From NCBI RefSeq assembly GCF_041260665.1, contig NZ_JBGCCT010000011.1, positions 186,001-250,000 of the forward strand: a stretch of 64,000 bases of DNA. Direction: 5' to 3'. Of this stretch, positions 16,145-24,773 are shown one piece after another (position 1 is the stretch's first letter; each line of letters starts with the position of its first letter). The translations under genes and the position numbers were made by a program. The notes under the pieces were generated by a model that had not been told where the DNA came from, did not search any database, and saw only the letters and a program-made list of their open reading frames with translations. Source of the stretch: Catenulispora sp. GP43. GTDB lineage: Bacteria; Actinomycetota; Actinomycetes; Streptomycetales; Catenulisporaceae.

Positions 16145-19066
16145 TCACCGCGACCCCGACTCCACCCCCGCCCGCTGCCGCGGAATCGCCGCCAGCCGCT
16201 CCCGCACCAGCGCCGCCTCCGGCCGCCGCGCGGCCTCGAACACCGCGAGCGCCTCGCGCCAGTTCCGGCGGGCGGTGGCGTGGTCGCCGCGGTCACGCAG
16301 CGCGTCGCCGAGGCGCATCGAGGACAGCGCCGCCTGCGTCGTGTCGCCCTCGGCCAGGCAGGCTTCGATGGCGCGGTGGTAGCAGGTCTGCGCCTCGTCC
16401 AGGTCGCCGAGGCGGTGGTGGACCAGGGCCAGGCTGTCCCAGAGCATGCCGATGTGGTCCAGGCGGCCGGTCGCGACCTTCAGCTTCAGCGCCTTGCGGC
16501 AGCTGGCCAGCGCCTCCGGGAGGCGCCCCAGGTGCGCGTAGCTCCAGCCCAGCGCGTTGAGGGCCATCGCCTGGCCGTGGCGGTCGTCGGCGGCCTCGGC
16601 GTGCGCCAGGTACTCCTGCAGCAGCGGGACCGCGGCGGCCAGGTCGCCCTGGACCACGCGGACGTTCGCCACCGTCCGCTTCGTCTCCGCGATGCCCTCC
16701 ATGTGGCCGGCCGCGCAGTACAGCTCCAGGGCCCGGCCCAGGTGGCGCAGGCCGCCTTCGGGGTCGCCCAGACGCGGCAGGTCGCGACCGAACATGCGGT
16801 GCACGTGCGCCTCGGCCACGGGGTCCGCCAGGCGTCGCGCGGCCTCCAGCGCCAGGCGGGCGTTGGCGACGTCCTCCTGCAGGCGTCCCATGCGCGCCAG
16901 TCCGGTGGACAGCGCGCACGCCAACTGCCACAGCTCCGCGTCCAGGCCGGCGGCGGCCACCGCCGGTACCAGGACGCTGAGAACCTCGCGCTCGCTGTCG
17001 AACCACGCCACACCGCCCGCGGTGTCCGTGATCGGCGTGAACACCGTGCCCGGCCGGGCAGGCGGCAGCTCCGCCGGCGACGGCAGCGCCACCGTCGAGC
17101 CGTACACGCTCGCGCTCACCGCGGCGCGCAGGTAGTGGTCCACGAGCCGCCGGTACGCCGCGTCCCGCTCGCCCTCGTCCTCCTCCGCCGCCAACCGCTC
17201 GGTCGCGAACGCCTCCAGCAGCCCGTGCCGGCCATACCGGCCGCCCGCATCGACCGCCGCCATGTTCATCGAGACCAGCTCGGCCAGCGTCGCCTGCGCG
17301 TCGGCGAGCGGCAGGCCCGCCAGCGACGCCGCCGCGGCCGTCGACAGATCAGGCCCCGGATGCAGGGCCAGCAGCCGGTACAGGCGCGCCGCCTCCGGGC
17401 TGAGCTGCCGGTACGACCACGACAGCACGGTCCGCACGTTCACCGCCGCGTCCCCGCCGTCCAGCGTCCCCAGGCTGCTCCCGATCTCGCCGAGCTGCGC
17501 GGCCAGCTCCGCCAAAGGCGTCTGCGGCCGCACCCGGGCCCGCCCCGCCGCGACCACCAGCGCCAACGGCAGGTGGGCACAGTGTTCTGCGATAGCCGCG
17601 AGCGCCTCCTCATGCCCGCTGGTGCGCTCGGCCCCCAGCCGCAGGTTCAGCAGATCCCGCGACTCGCGAGCCGACAGCGGCTCCAGGTTCACGGCCTTCG
17701 CGAAGTCGATCGTCACCAAACTGGCCAGCGCGCTGCGGCTCGTCACCAGCAACTGCGCCGGACCGGCCGGCGGCAGCAGCGGACGCACCTGATCGGAGTG
17801 CCCGACGTTGTCCAGCACGATCAGCACCCGCTTGTCCGCGATCACCGCCCGATACAGCGCGACCCGTCCGGCGGCGGTGGCCGGCATCCGGTGCTCCGGG
17901 ACGCCGAAGCAGTCCAGCAGCGTCCGCACCGCCTCGTCGACCGTCAGCGGCGCGCCGCGATCGGCGAACCCCTTGAGGTCGACGTAGATCCGGCCGTCCG
18001 GGTACTCCGACGCCGACCGGTGGGCCCACGTCAGCGCCAGCGCCGACTTCCCCACCCCGGCCATGCCCACCAGGAGCGTCAGGCCCGGCAGCTCCGGCGG
18101 ATGGTTCCCCCGCATGGCCTCGGTCAGGGAGATCAGCTCGCTGTCACGGCCGACGAACCGCCGCGGCGGCGGAGGCAGCAGGTCCGGGTACGGCGGATCG
18201 GTCGAGAACGTCTCGGCTTCCCGCACCGCCGCGAGCGCCCCCGGCATCGGCAGCTCCGACACCGCCGCCGCCGGCCGCGTCAAGAACCGCGGGCCGAGCA
18301 GTTCGTCGACCATCGCGCCGACGCCGGCGCCCCGCAACGTCTGCTCGTAGAACCGGCGCAACAGCGGCGACGGCTCGGACCCGATCTCCTCGCGCAGCCG
18401 CAACCGCACCTGCCGGTACCACTCCTGCGCGTCGGCATGCCGGCCCGCGCCGTACAGCGCCACGAAGTGCCGCTCGTGGAACGGCTCGTTCAGCGGATGC
18501 GTGCCGGACACGACACGCAACGCGGGCAGGATCGCGTCGAAATCGCCGCACGCCAGATGCGCGTCGATCCGCAGCTGCTCCAACCGGATCCGCAGTTCGT
18601 CCAAGTACGGCAGGTACTCGCAGCGCAGCTCGTCGGACTCCACATCCGCCAACGCCTCGCCGCGCCACAGCCCCAACGCCGTCGAAGAGGCCTCACGTGC
18701 CTGCGACCAGCGCCCCTCCACAGCCGCCGCGCGCGCCCGGCACTCCAGGTCCGCGGCCCGCACGTGGTCGATCTCGTCGCCGGGCTCCGGAGCGAACAAG
18801 TAGCCACGGCCCTCGTGCCGGACCCGCGAACCGCCGTCGGGCCCGAGCACGGCACGCAGCCGGGAGACGTACGTGGCCAGCCCCGAACGCGCCCCGGCCA
18901 CCGGCCGATCCGCCCACAGCGCCCCGACCAACGCGTCGAACCCGACGACCTGCCCCGGCCGCAGCAGCAACGCGGCCAACACCGAACTCTGCTTCCCCGC
19001 GGGCACCGGGACGTCGATCCCGGCGTCATCCCACACCTTCAACGACCCCAAGACTGCGTAGCGCAT
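16145..19066 (-). CDS. AfsR/SARP-family transcriptional regulator with NB-ARC and TPR domains
   Basis: This 973-residue regulator has an OmpR-type winged helix at residues 1-95 (YAVLGSLKVWDD, SGLATYVSRLRAVLG), a bacterial transcriptional activation domain at about 97-245 (LRRFYEQTLRGAG at its end), an NB-ARC/AP-ATPase with P-loop GMAGVGKS (334-341) and Walker B-like KRVLIVLDNVG, and a C-terminal array of TPR repeats (LGDPEGGLRHLGRALELY, ALNALGWSYAHLG, DSLALVHHRLGDLDEAQTCYHRAI). This is the AfsR architecture: a nucleotide-gated activator, often of secondary metabolism. Start ATG 19066 (GGGGCGGG upstream) is preferred; an in-frame ATG lies three codons earlier. It is divergent from the MBL-fold gene; no biosynthetic cluster is adjacent, so its target may be distant or the neighbouring MBL/GNAT pair. 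Confidence 0.92.
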   Translation of the reverse strand: MRYAVLGSLKVWDDAGIDVPVPAGKQSSVLAALLLRPGQVVGFDALVGALWADRPVAGARSGLATYVSRLRAVLGPDGGSRVRHEGRGYLFAPEPGDEIDHVRAADLECRARAAAVEGRWSQAREASSTALGLWRGEALADVESDELRCEYLPYLDELRIRLEQLRIDAHLACGDFDAILPALRVVSGTHPLNEPFHERHFVALYGAGRHADAQEWYRQVRLRLREEIGSEPSPLLRRFYEQTLRGAGVGAMVDELLGPRFLTRPAAAVSELPMPGALAAVREAETFSTDPPYPDLLPPPPRRFVGRDSELISLTEAMRGNHPPELPGLTLLVGMAGVGKSALALTWAHRSASEYPDGRIYVDLKGFADRGAPLTVDEAVRTLLDCFGVPEHRMPATAAGRVALYRAVIADKRVLIVLDNVGHSDQVRPLLPPAGPAQLLVTSRSALASLVTIDFAKAVNLEPLSARESRDLLNLRLGAERTSGHEEALAAIAEHCAHLPLALVVAAGRARVRPQTPLAELAAQLGEIGSSLGTLDGGDAAVNVRTVLSWSYRQLSPEAARLYRLLALHPGPDLSTAAAASLAGLPLADAQATLAELVSMNMAAVDAGGRYGRHGLLEAFATERLAAEEDEGERDAAYRRLVDHYLRAAVSASVYGSTVALPSPAELPPARPGTVFTPITDTAGGVAWFDSEREVLSVLVPAVAAAGLDAELWQLACALSTGLARMGRLQEDVANARLALEAARRLADPVAEAHVHRMFGRDLPRLGDPEGGLRHLGRALELYCAAGHMEGIAETKRTVANVRVVQGDLAAAVPLLQEYLAHAEAADDRHGQAMALNALGWSYAHLGRLPEALASCRKALKLKVATGRLDHIGMLWDSLALVHHRLGDLDEAQTCYHRAIEACLAEGDTTQAALSSMRLGDALRDRGDHATARRNWREALAVFEAARRPEAALVRERLAAIPRQRAGVESGSR

Positions 19067-19172
19067 GTCCCGCCCCATCCGTCGAACCCCACCCGGCTCC
19101 CGCGCAATGCGCGCGCAATCCGGTCCGGCCATCATGGGCAAAAACGTTGTCGAATGTCGAGGAGCATCCACG

Positions 19173-19895
19173 ATGGCCAGCCAGCCGGCGTTCCAACTGA
19201 CCCCCCAGATCTGGCGGATCCCTGCCGGACCGTTCGATTTCGTCAACAGCTTCGCGATCCTGGAGGACGACGGCCGGGTGTCCCTGGTCGACACCGGTAT
19301 GCCCAGCTCTCTCAAGCGCATCGAGGCGGGCCTGAAGGCGATGGGCAAGAGCCTGCCCGACGTGCACCGCATCGTGCTCACCCACGCCCACGGCGATCAC
19401 GCCGGCGGGGTGGCGAAGATCAAGGAGCGCACGGAAGCCGAGGTCTCCATCAGCGCGATCGACGCACCCTACGCGCGCGACGGCCACGCCCCGCGGCGCG
19501 ACGGCTCCACGCTGGGCGGCAAGATCCTGAACCTGCTGGGCCCCGGCGCCAACAAGTTCGCGAAGGTGATCGTCGGCGAGGAGTTCGCCGACGGCGACGT
19601 CCTGCCGGTCGGCGGCGGCCTGCGCGTGACGCACACCCCCGGCCACACCCCCGGGCACGTGGCGCTCCTGCACGAGGCCGACGGCGTCCTGATCACCGGC
19701 GACTCGATCTGGAACGTGCGGAAACTCAGCTGGGGGGTCCGTGCGTTCTGCAACGACATCAAGCTCAACCAGCAGACCGCGGACGTGCTCGGCGAGATGG
19801 ACTACGAGATCGCCGCGTTCACCCACGGCAAGCATGTGGCACAGAACGCCCGCGAGACCGTGCGGCGCTACCTGAAAGAGGCACAACGCGCATGA
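19173..19895 (+). CDS. MBL-fold metallo-hydrolase
   Basis: This 240-residue protein has the metallo-beta-lactamase signature THAHGDHAGG (His71, His73, Asp75, His76), a third His in TPGHTPGHVALL, the metal-bridging Asp in VLITGDSIW and a final His in FTHGKHV. It therefore has a full two-metal site and is probably an active hydrolase, perhaps of glyoxalase II or lactonase type; the substrate is unknown. Start ATG 19173 (GAGGAG upstream) skips 36 unsupported codons of the longer frame. The stop overlaps the GNAT gene start in an ATGA junction, so the two are translated together. Confidence 0.9.
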   Translation: MASQPAFQLTPQIWRIPAGPFDFVNSFAILEDDGRVSLVDTGMPSSLKRIEAGLKAMGKSLPDVHRIVLTHAHGDHAGGVAKIKERTEAEVSISAIDAPYARDGHAPRRDGSTLGGKILNLLGPGANKFAKVIVGEEFADGDVLPVGGGLRVTHTPGHTPGHVALLHEADGVLITGDSIWNVRKLSWGVRAFCNDIKLNQQTADVLGEMDYEIAAFTHGKHVAQNARETVRRYLKEAQRA

Positions 19896-20395
19896 CCGAC
19901 CCGACCGACCTGTCCACCGAACGGCTTAGTCTGCATCTGCTCACCGTCGAGGAGGGACGCCGCATCGTCGATGTCACGCCCGGCGAGCAGGACAGCTGGG
20001 CCGAGGACTTCCCGATGCAGGACGACCGCGACGGGGTGAAGGGCTTCCTGGGCGCGGCCGAGGCCGGCCACGACGCCGGTCCGTTCGGCTGCTACCGGAT
20101 CGACCAGGACGGCGCCGCGATCGGCACCATCGGCTTCTACGGTCCCCCGGACGAGGAAGGCCAGGTCATGTTCGGCTACGGGCTCGTCCCCGGCGCCCGC
20201 GGGCACGGATACGCGACCGAGGCCCTCGGCGGCCTGGTCGCGTTCTGCCGTTCGCACGCGGACGTGCGCACGATGGTCGCCGACACCGAGACGAGCAACA
20301 CCGCCTCCCAGCGCGTCCTGGACAAGACAGGCTTCGTGCTGGTGAAGGAAGAGGGCGGGCTGTACTTCTACCGCCAGGACGTCACAGCCCCCTGA
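19892..20395 (+). CDS. GNAT family N-acetyltransferase
   Basis: This 167-residue protein belongs to the RimJ/RimL-like GNAT branch: LSTERLSLHLLTVEEG at the start, IGTIGFYGPPDEEGQVMFGYGLVP in the middle, acetyl-CoA loop GARGHGYATEAL (near residues 104-115), and NTASQRVLDKTGFVLV at the end. It transfers an acetyl group to an amine on an unknown acceptor. Its ATG overlaps the MBL gene stop by four bases. A pairing of a hydrolase and an acetyltransferase could indicate detoxification, but this is inference only. Confidence 0.9.
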   Translation: MTDPTDLSTERLSLHLLTVEEGRRIVDVTPGEQDSWAEDFPMQDDRDGVKGFLGAAEAGHDAGPFGCYRIDQDGAAIGTIGFYGPPDEEGQVMFGYGLVPGARGHGYATEALGGLVAFCRSHADVRTMVADTETSNTASQRVLDKTGFVLVKEEGGLYFYRQDVTAP

Positions 20396-20404
20396 TGGGG
20401 CTGA

Positions 20405-21415
20405 TCAGGCTCGGCTCTGCCGCACCGTGGATTCCCGGACGACGAGATCGGTCGCGATCTCGACGGGCTCGTCCGGGACCGCCGCACCGGCCAGCGCCGA
20501 GGCCAGCATCCGCGCCGCCTCGGCCCCCATGTCGCGCAGCGGACGGTGCACGGCGGTGAGCGCCGGCGCGCCGAGCGCGGCGTGTCCGGCGTCGTCGAAC
20601 CCGACGACCGCCACGCTCTCCGGAACCGGCCGGCCCGTCGTCCCCAGCATCTGCAGGACACCCGAGGCCGACAGGTCGTTGTGGGCGAACACGGCGTCGA
20701 ACTCGATCCCGTCGGCCACAGCCCGCGACACGGCCACGCGGCCGGACTCGCCGGAGTAGTCGCCGGGGAAACAGGCCTGCGCCGGCACCGGGAACCCGGC
20801 CTCGGCGAAGACGCCGGTGAACGCCTCCCGGCGCTCGGCGGTGCAGTCGTAGCCGTCGGGCCCGGCGAGCACCAGCGGCCGGCGCCGGCCCAGGCCCAGC
20901 AGGTGCTCGGCGGCCTGCCGCGCGCCGGGACGGTTCCCGGACGCCACCGCCGGTATCCCCGGCCCGGCCTCGCGGTCGCTGATCAGGACCACGGGCAGCG
21001 CGGCCGAGGCCATCTTGGCCACCGCGGGGACCGTCTCCTCGGGCTCTATCACCAGCAGGCCGTCGAAGGCGTTGGCGTCCACCTGGCCGGCGAAGCGCCG
21101 GAACGAGTCGTCGCCGCGGGTGCGGGTGAACAGCATGAGTCCGTGGCCGCTGTTCTCCATCGAGTCCACGACGCCCTGCATCACCTGCGCGATCCACGGC
21201 CGGGTGAGGGCGGGCGCGAGCACGCCGACCACCCCGGTCCGGCCCTTGGCCAGCGACACCGCCCGGGCGCTGGGCACGTAGCCGAGCTCCTTGACGACCC
21301 GCCGGACCCGGGCCGCGGTGGCCGCGTCCGTCTCTCCTTTTCCGTTGAGCACCCGCGAGACCGTGGCTTTGCTCACCCCGGCCCGCAACGCCACATGGGC
21401 GATGGTGACCCGCAT
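20405..21415 (-). CDS. LacI family transcriptional regulator
   Basis: This 336-residue repressor begins directly with the LacI helix-turn-helix and hinge (VTIAHVALRAGVSKATVSRV, then the typical LNGKGETDAATAARVRRVVKELGYVPSARA). A periplasmic-binding-type sensor domain follows from about residue 60 (GVVGVLAPALTRPWIAQVM, DAVFAHNDLSASGVL, VAVVGFDDAGHAALGAPALTAV). Start ATG 21415 is preceded by GGGGGAACGG and gives the canonical LacI N-terminus; the frame upstream of it is ignored. No transporter or catabolic gene is adjacent, so the regulated pathway is unknown. It is convergent with the GNAT gene and downstream of the 633-residue membrane protein on the same strand. Confidence 0.92.
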   Translation of the reverse strand: MRVTIAHVALRAGVSKATVSRVLNGKGETDAATAARVRRVVKELGYVPSARAVSLAKGRTGVVGVLAPALTRPWIAQVMQGVVDSMENSGHGLMLFTRTRGDDSFRRFAGQVDANAFDGLLVIEPEETVPAVAKMASAALPVVLISDREAGPGIPAVASGNRPGARQAAEHLLGLGRRRPLVLAGPDGYDCTAERREAFTGVFAEAGFPVPAQACFPGDYSGESGRVAVSRAVADGIEFDAVFAHNDLSASGVLQMLGTTGRPVPESVAVVGFDDAGHAALGAPALTAVHRPLRDMGAEAARMLASALAGAAVPDEPVEIATDLVVRESTVRQSRA

Positions 21416-21473
21416 TCCGTTCCCCCGTCCTACGTGTGAACCCCAGCAGGATTGTGGCACGGCCGCCGATCGT

Positions 21474-23375
21474 CTACTGCCCTTGCCGGGGATCCATCGG
21501 CCGCACCTGCCCGCCGGTGTCCAGGACGCCGACGCCGCTGCCGGCGGCGACCGCCGGACCGGTGAGCACCACGGCCGCGGTGTGCTCGGGCGCCGCGACC
21601 GTCTGCCGCACGGTTCCGGCGCCGTCGACGACCGCGACCTTCACCACGTGCCGCGTCCCGGCGACGAGCAGATAGATCTTCCCGTCGGGGGCCCGCCACC
21701 GGGCCTGCGCGACGACGTTCTGCCCGAGCGCCGAGCACGACCGGCCGTCGGCCTCGGTACCGGTCACCGTCGCCGCGGCCTGCGCCGACGGCGGCAGGAA
21801 CTCGCTGGTGGCCGAGCCGCTTCCGTTCCACTGGTCGGCGCGCACGCAGACCCACGACGCAAGGCCCTGAGACGCCGGCAGCGGCTGCTGGGCGAAGACC
21901 CACGTGTCGACCTGCTTCACGTCCTGGCCCCGCAACGACGAAAGGCCGCAGGCCACCCGGAATTCGGCGCCGTACGTGTCCGGGGCCGCCACCTCGCGCG
22001 GAACCTGCGCCGGGTCGGTCTTCGGCGGCGCGGTGTACAGCAGGTGGGTGCCGGTCACGCCGCCCAGGTCCGTCATCGCGACCGTCTGGCCGCTGACCGC
22101 CGGGGCCGTGTGCAGCTGGAGCACCGGCCAGGAAGCGCAGCCGGACGCCGGGGGCGCGGGCACCGCGGCCGTGACGCCGTCGGACACCGCGACCGGCGTC
22201 GTGGCGGCGCCCGGGATTCGCAGATCCCTGATACCGACGGTGTCCACCCACGGCGCCACCAGCCAGCGCTCGCCCGCCGCCGCCGACCGCAGCACCACGG
22301 CGCCGGCCGATGCCGGGTCGGAGTCGTCGGCGCGCACCACGTCCAGGCGGACCGGATCGGCCGGTGTCGGCGCGTCGGGCTGCGTGTAGCGAGCCAGGCG
22401 CGTCGAGTCGAAGAGGAGCACGACGGTCGCGCCGTCCAGGTGCCCGCTCCACAGCACGTGGACCGGCTGCAGCGGCGGAGCGTCGGCGGCACCGGGCCCG
22501 GGCTTGTAGACATCAGGACGCCGCGTCTCCCAGGCGTCCAGTGCCGGCTCGACCGCCGCCGAGGAGGCCGCGTCGCCGTCCCCGCGCGCCGGCCAGACGC
22601 CGAAGTCCAGCCGGGGACTCTGCTGCCACGCGGCGGGGTCCACCTGGACCGGGGTGTGCGCGGCGGCGGCGCTCGCGGCGTCGGCGGCCGCGGCGGCGCC
22701 GGTCGAGCCGGAGCCGCCGACGCCGACCGCCACGGCCGCCAGCACGGCCAGGGCGACGCCGCCGGCGGCCGCCGCGACCCGGATCCGGCGTCGGCGCCGG
22801 GACAGGTCGGTGGGGCGGGTGCGCAGCGTGCACGGGTCGAACTCCGAGGACTCCAGGACGTCGGCCGGGTGCTCGGCGAGCAGCCGCTGCGCCGTCTCCA
22901 GCGCCGCCGGCACGCCGCGCACGCCGGTGCCGGCGAGCAGCGCGGCCACCTCGTCGGCGCCGAGGTCTTCGAGCGCCAGCAGCACATACGCCATGCGCGC
23001 GGTCACGTTCAGCCCGCGCAGCGCGGCGTCCACCGCCAGCTCCTGCGAGCCGCCGCCGAGCGGGAAGAATCGCAGACCCCAGACATAGGGCTGGTGCAGG
23101 GAGCGCGGCCACCACGTCCGGCGCAGCACCGCGGTGACGACCGCCTGGCGCAGGATGGCGTAGGAGTCGCCGTCCACCCGAGCCGGCGAGCGCCGCGGCC
23201 ACCGGCCCGGCAGTGTGCGCTGCGCTATGGCGTGCGCGGCCAGCACCCGGCCGTGCCGGTCGCCTTCCGGCGGCAGCGCCAGGTACGCGATGCGGACCAG
23301 GCGCGAATAGTGCAGCACCAAAGCCGCCTCGAGATCCTCCCGCCCGCCGGCGGGGCGGTCGCGATCGTCGAGCAC
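21474..23375 (-). CDS. Membrane-anchored protein with sigma-factor-like N-terminal region
   Basis: This 633-residue protein has an alpha-helical cytoplasmic part (1-190) that resembles an ECF sigma factor: LEAALVLHYSRLVRIAYLAL (region 2-like) and VTARMAYVLLALEDLGADEVAALLAGTG (region 4-like). A basic stretch RRRRR and a single membrane helix (about 199-221) follow, then a 400-residue extracytoplasmic part, Ala/Pro-rich at first and then beta-rich, with conserved-looking cysteines (SGCASWP, VACGLSS, WVCVRADQW, RSCSALG). It is not a recognised enzyme. Such one-piece proteins could be membrane-tethered sigma-like regulators or decayed sigma domains used as adaptors. The start is GTG 23375 with GGGAGAG upstream. 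Confidence 0.75.
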   Translation of the reverse strand: MLDDRDRPAGGREDLEAALVLHYSRLVRIAYLALPPEGDRHGRVLAAHAIAQRTLPGRWPRRSPARVDGDSYAILRQAVVTAVLRRTWWPRSLHQPYVWGLRFFPLGGGSQELAVDAALRGLNVTARMAYVLLALEDLGADEVAALLAGTGVRGVPAALETAQRLLAEHPADVLESSEFDPCTLRTRPTDLSRRRRRIRVAAAAGGVALAVLAAVAVGVGGSGSTGAAAAADAASAAAAHTPVQVDPAAWQQSPRLDFGVWPARGDGDAASSAAVEPALDAWETRRPDVYKPGPGAADAPPLQPVHVLWSGHLDGATVVLLFDSTRLARYTQPDAPTPADPVRLDVVRADDSDPASAGAVVLRSAAAGERWLVAPWVDTVGIRDLRIPGAATTPVAVSDGVTAAVPAPPASGCASWPVLQLHTAPAVSGQTVAMTDLGGVTGTHLLYTAPPKTDPAQVPREVAAPDTYGAEFRVACGLSSLRGQDVKQVDTWVFAQQPLPASQGLASWVCVRADQWNGSGSATSEFLPPSAQAAATVTGTEADGRSCSALGQNVVAQARWRAPDGKIYLLVAGTRHVVKVAVVDGAGTVRQTVAAPEHTAAVVLTGPAVAAGSGVGVLDTGGQVRPMDPRQGQ

Positions 23376-23549
23376 GAGGGCTCTCCCTTCTTTCGGGGTG
23401 AGAACGATTCACGGTGCGGATGGTCACCACAATCACCGCGCCACCGCACCGCTACCCCCACCCTGACAGACCAAGAGCACTCTTTGTCAGTTGTTTGCCA
23501 TGAGTGGCCGACACCGCTTTGTCAGAACCCTGGGGCAGACTGGGAGGCT

Positions 23550-23984
23550 ATGGCTACCTGGCAGCAATTCGCAGACTCCGCGCCCGATCTGGCCGCCCGG
23601 ATCCGCGCCCGCCTGACCGCGACCAAGCACCACGTGCTGGGCACCCTGCGCAAGGACGGCTCACCCCGGGTGAGCGGCACCGAAGTCGACCTCACCGAGG
23701 ACGGCCACCTGCGCATCGGCTCCATGGCGGACGCGCTGAAGGGCAAGGACCTCAAGCGCGACGGCCGCTTCGCCCTGCACGCCAACCCCGGCGACGGCTC
23801 CATGGACGGCGGCGACGCGAAGCTGTCGGGCGTCGCGACGGCGGTGCCGAGCGGCGACCCGGAGGGCTCGGACCTGTTCGAGCTGGACATCCGCGAGGCG
23901 GTGCTCACGACGGTCGAGAACGACGAGCTGGTGATCCGGTTCTGGACGCCCGAGGGCGGACTGCGCGAGATCCGGCGGAAGTAG
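23550..23984 (+). CDS. Pyridoxamine 5'-phosphate oxidase-like (split-barrel flavin/F420-type) protein
   Basis: This 144-residue protein has the split-barrel fold pattern: KHHVLGTLRKDGSPRVSGTEVDL at the start, HLRIGSMADALKGKDLKRDGRFALH in the middle, and a short C-terminal strand ending WTPEGGLREIRRK. Proteins of this size bind FMN, F420 or haem; several actinobacterial members are F420-dependent reductases. The cofactor cannot be settled here. ATG 23550 follows GGGAGG at the right distance. The gene is monocistronic, divergent from the sigma-like membrane protein, and followed by a 9-bp tandem repeat. Confidence 0.88.
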   Translation: MATWQQFADSAPDLAARIRARLTATKHHVLGTLRKDGSPRVSGTEVDLTEDGHLRIGSMADALKGKDLKRDGRFALHANPGDGSMDGGDAKLSGVATAVPSGDPEGSDLFELDIREAVLTTVENDELVIRFWTPEGGLREIRRK

Positions 23985-24011
23985 CCAGGCGCGTGGCTCG
24001 GCGGCGGGGCC

Positions 24012-24083
24012 GGCAGGGCTGGCGAGGCTTCCAGGGCTGGCGGGGCTTGCAGGACCGCCGGGGCTGGCGGGGCTGGCAGGGCT
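24012..24083. repeat. 9-bp GC-rich tandem repeat, eight degenerate copies
   Basis: Eight consecutive 9-mers related to GGCGGGGCT fill 24012-24083 exactly, in the convergent gap after the split-barrel gene. Copies include GGCAGGGCT, GGCGAGGCT and TCCAGGGCT. The remaining noncoding sequence up to 24177 shows no gene or hairpin that I can support. Confidence 0.8.
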
Positions 24084-24177
24084 AACGCGCAGGCTGAGCT
24101 GTCGGGCCGCCGACCAACTCCGCTCGCAGTTCGCGCACCAAAAGCCCCCGCCGCCTCACCCCAGCCTCACCCTGGCC

Positions 24178-24645
24178 TCATCCCATGAGAATCCGCCGCG
24201 TCCGCGCCGGCGCGCCGGACGGCAGCTCGTCGAGGACGTCGCCGAGCGACACCGCCGCCAGGCTGGCCCGCCACGCGGCGTGCGCCTCGGCCATCGTCCG
24301 CGCCAGCGGGCACATCTCCTGGCACTCCTCGACGGCCAGGGCGCCGCGCCCCTGCTGCCGGATCTCGCGGCACTCGTACGGCGCGGCCGCGCCGTCCACC
24401 GCCTCCACGACCTGCAGCATCGTGATGTCCTTCGCCGGGCGGGCCAGGCGGAAGCCGCCGCGCGGGCCGGTGGTGGCGGCCAGGATCCCGGCGCGGGTCA
24501 GCGCCTGGAGCTGCTTGGCCAGGTAGGGCGCCGGCAGGTCGTAGTACGCCGCCAGCTGCGCCGCCGAGGCGGTCTGGCCGGGTTGCAGCTGGGCCAGCGA
24601 GGCGGCGCAGTGCAGAACCCATTCCGTGCTGGTCGGCAACTTCAT
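24178..24645 (-). CDS. rsrR: Rrf2-family [2Fe-2S] redox-sensing regulator, RsrR-like
   Basis: This 155-residue regulator has an Rrf2 winged helix (SAAQLAAYYDLPAPYLAKQL, ILAATTGPRGGFRLARP). The N-terminus places Glu8 and His12 (MKLPTSTEWVLH) and the later part carries Cys92, Cys108 and Cys112. In Streptomyces RsrR a [2Fe-2S] cluster is held by Glu8 and His12 of one subunit and cysteines of the other, so this looks like a true RsrR. The Fe-S cluster would act as a redox switch for DNA binding. The gene is divergent from an NmrA-like gene, the same arrangement known for RsrR, and shares with it an inverted-repeat region at 24655-24694. Start ATG 24645 is fixed by the Glu8/His12 spacing. Confidence 0.88.
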   Translation of the reverse strand: MKLPTSTEWVLHCAASLAQLQPGQTASAAQLAAYYDLPAPYLAKQLQALTRAGILAATTGPRGGFRLARPAKDITMLQVVEAVDGAAAPYECREIRQQGRGALAVEECQEMCPLARTMAEAHAAWRASLAAVSLGDVLDELPSGAPARTRRILMG

Positions 24646-24654
24646 GTCGGCGAT

Positions 24655-24694
24655 TCTATCTCAGAGATTGCGGATCTATTTAGTCCGAGATAGA
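24655..24694. promoter_or_regulatory. Inverted-repeat operator region between rsrR and the NmrA-like gene
   Basis: An 8-bp perfect inverted repeat, TCTATCTC (24655-24662) and GAGATAGA (24687-24694), encloses a shorter palindrome ATCTCAGAGAT (24658-24668) and an AT-rich core (ATCTATTTAG). It lies 9 bp upstream of the Rrf2 gene start and 79 bp before the NmrA-like start. Its position between a redox regulator and its likely target makes it the obvious operator, controlling both directions. Confidence 0.65.
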
Positions 24695-24773
24695 GTCGGC
24701 GGCACGATCCCGTACGCAGCAGGGTCTTGCGACCCGACGGGTCCCGACGGGTCCCGCGACCAAGGAGAACTCC

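Noticed and set aside
16097-20395. A 1432-codon open frame on the plus strand opposite the SARP regulator
   Set aside because: It is an Arg/Gln/Pro-rich shadow of a GC-rich gene in the opposite strand. Only its last 504 nt, from ATG 19892, encode a recognisable protein (GNAT).
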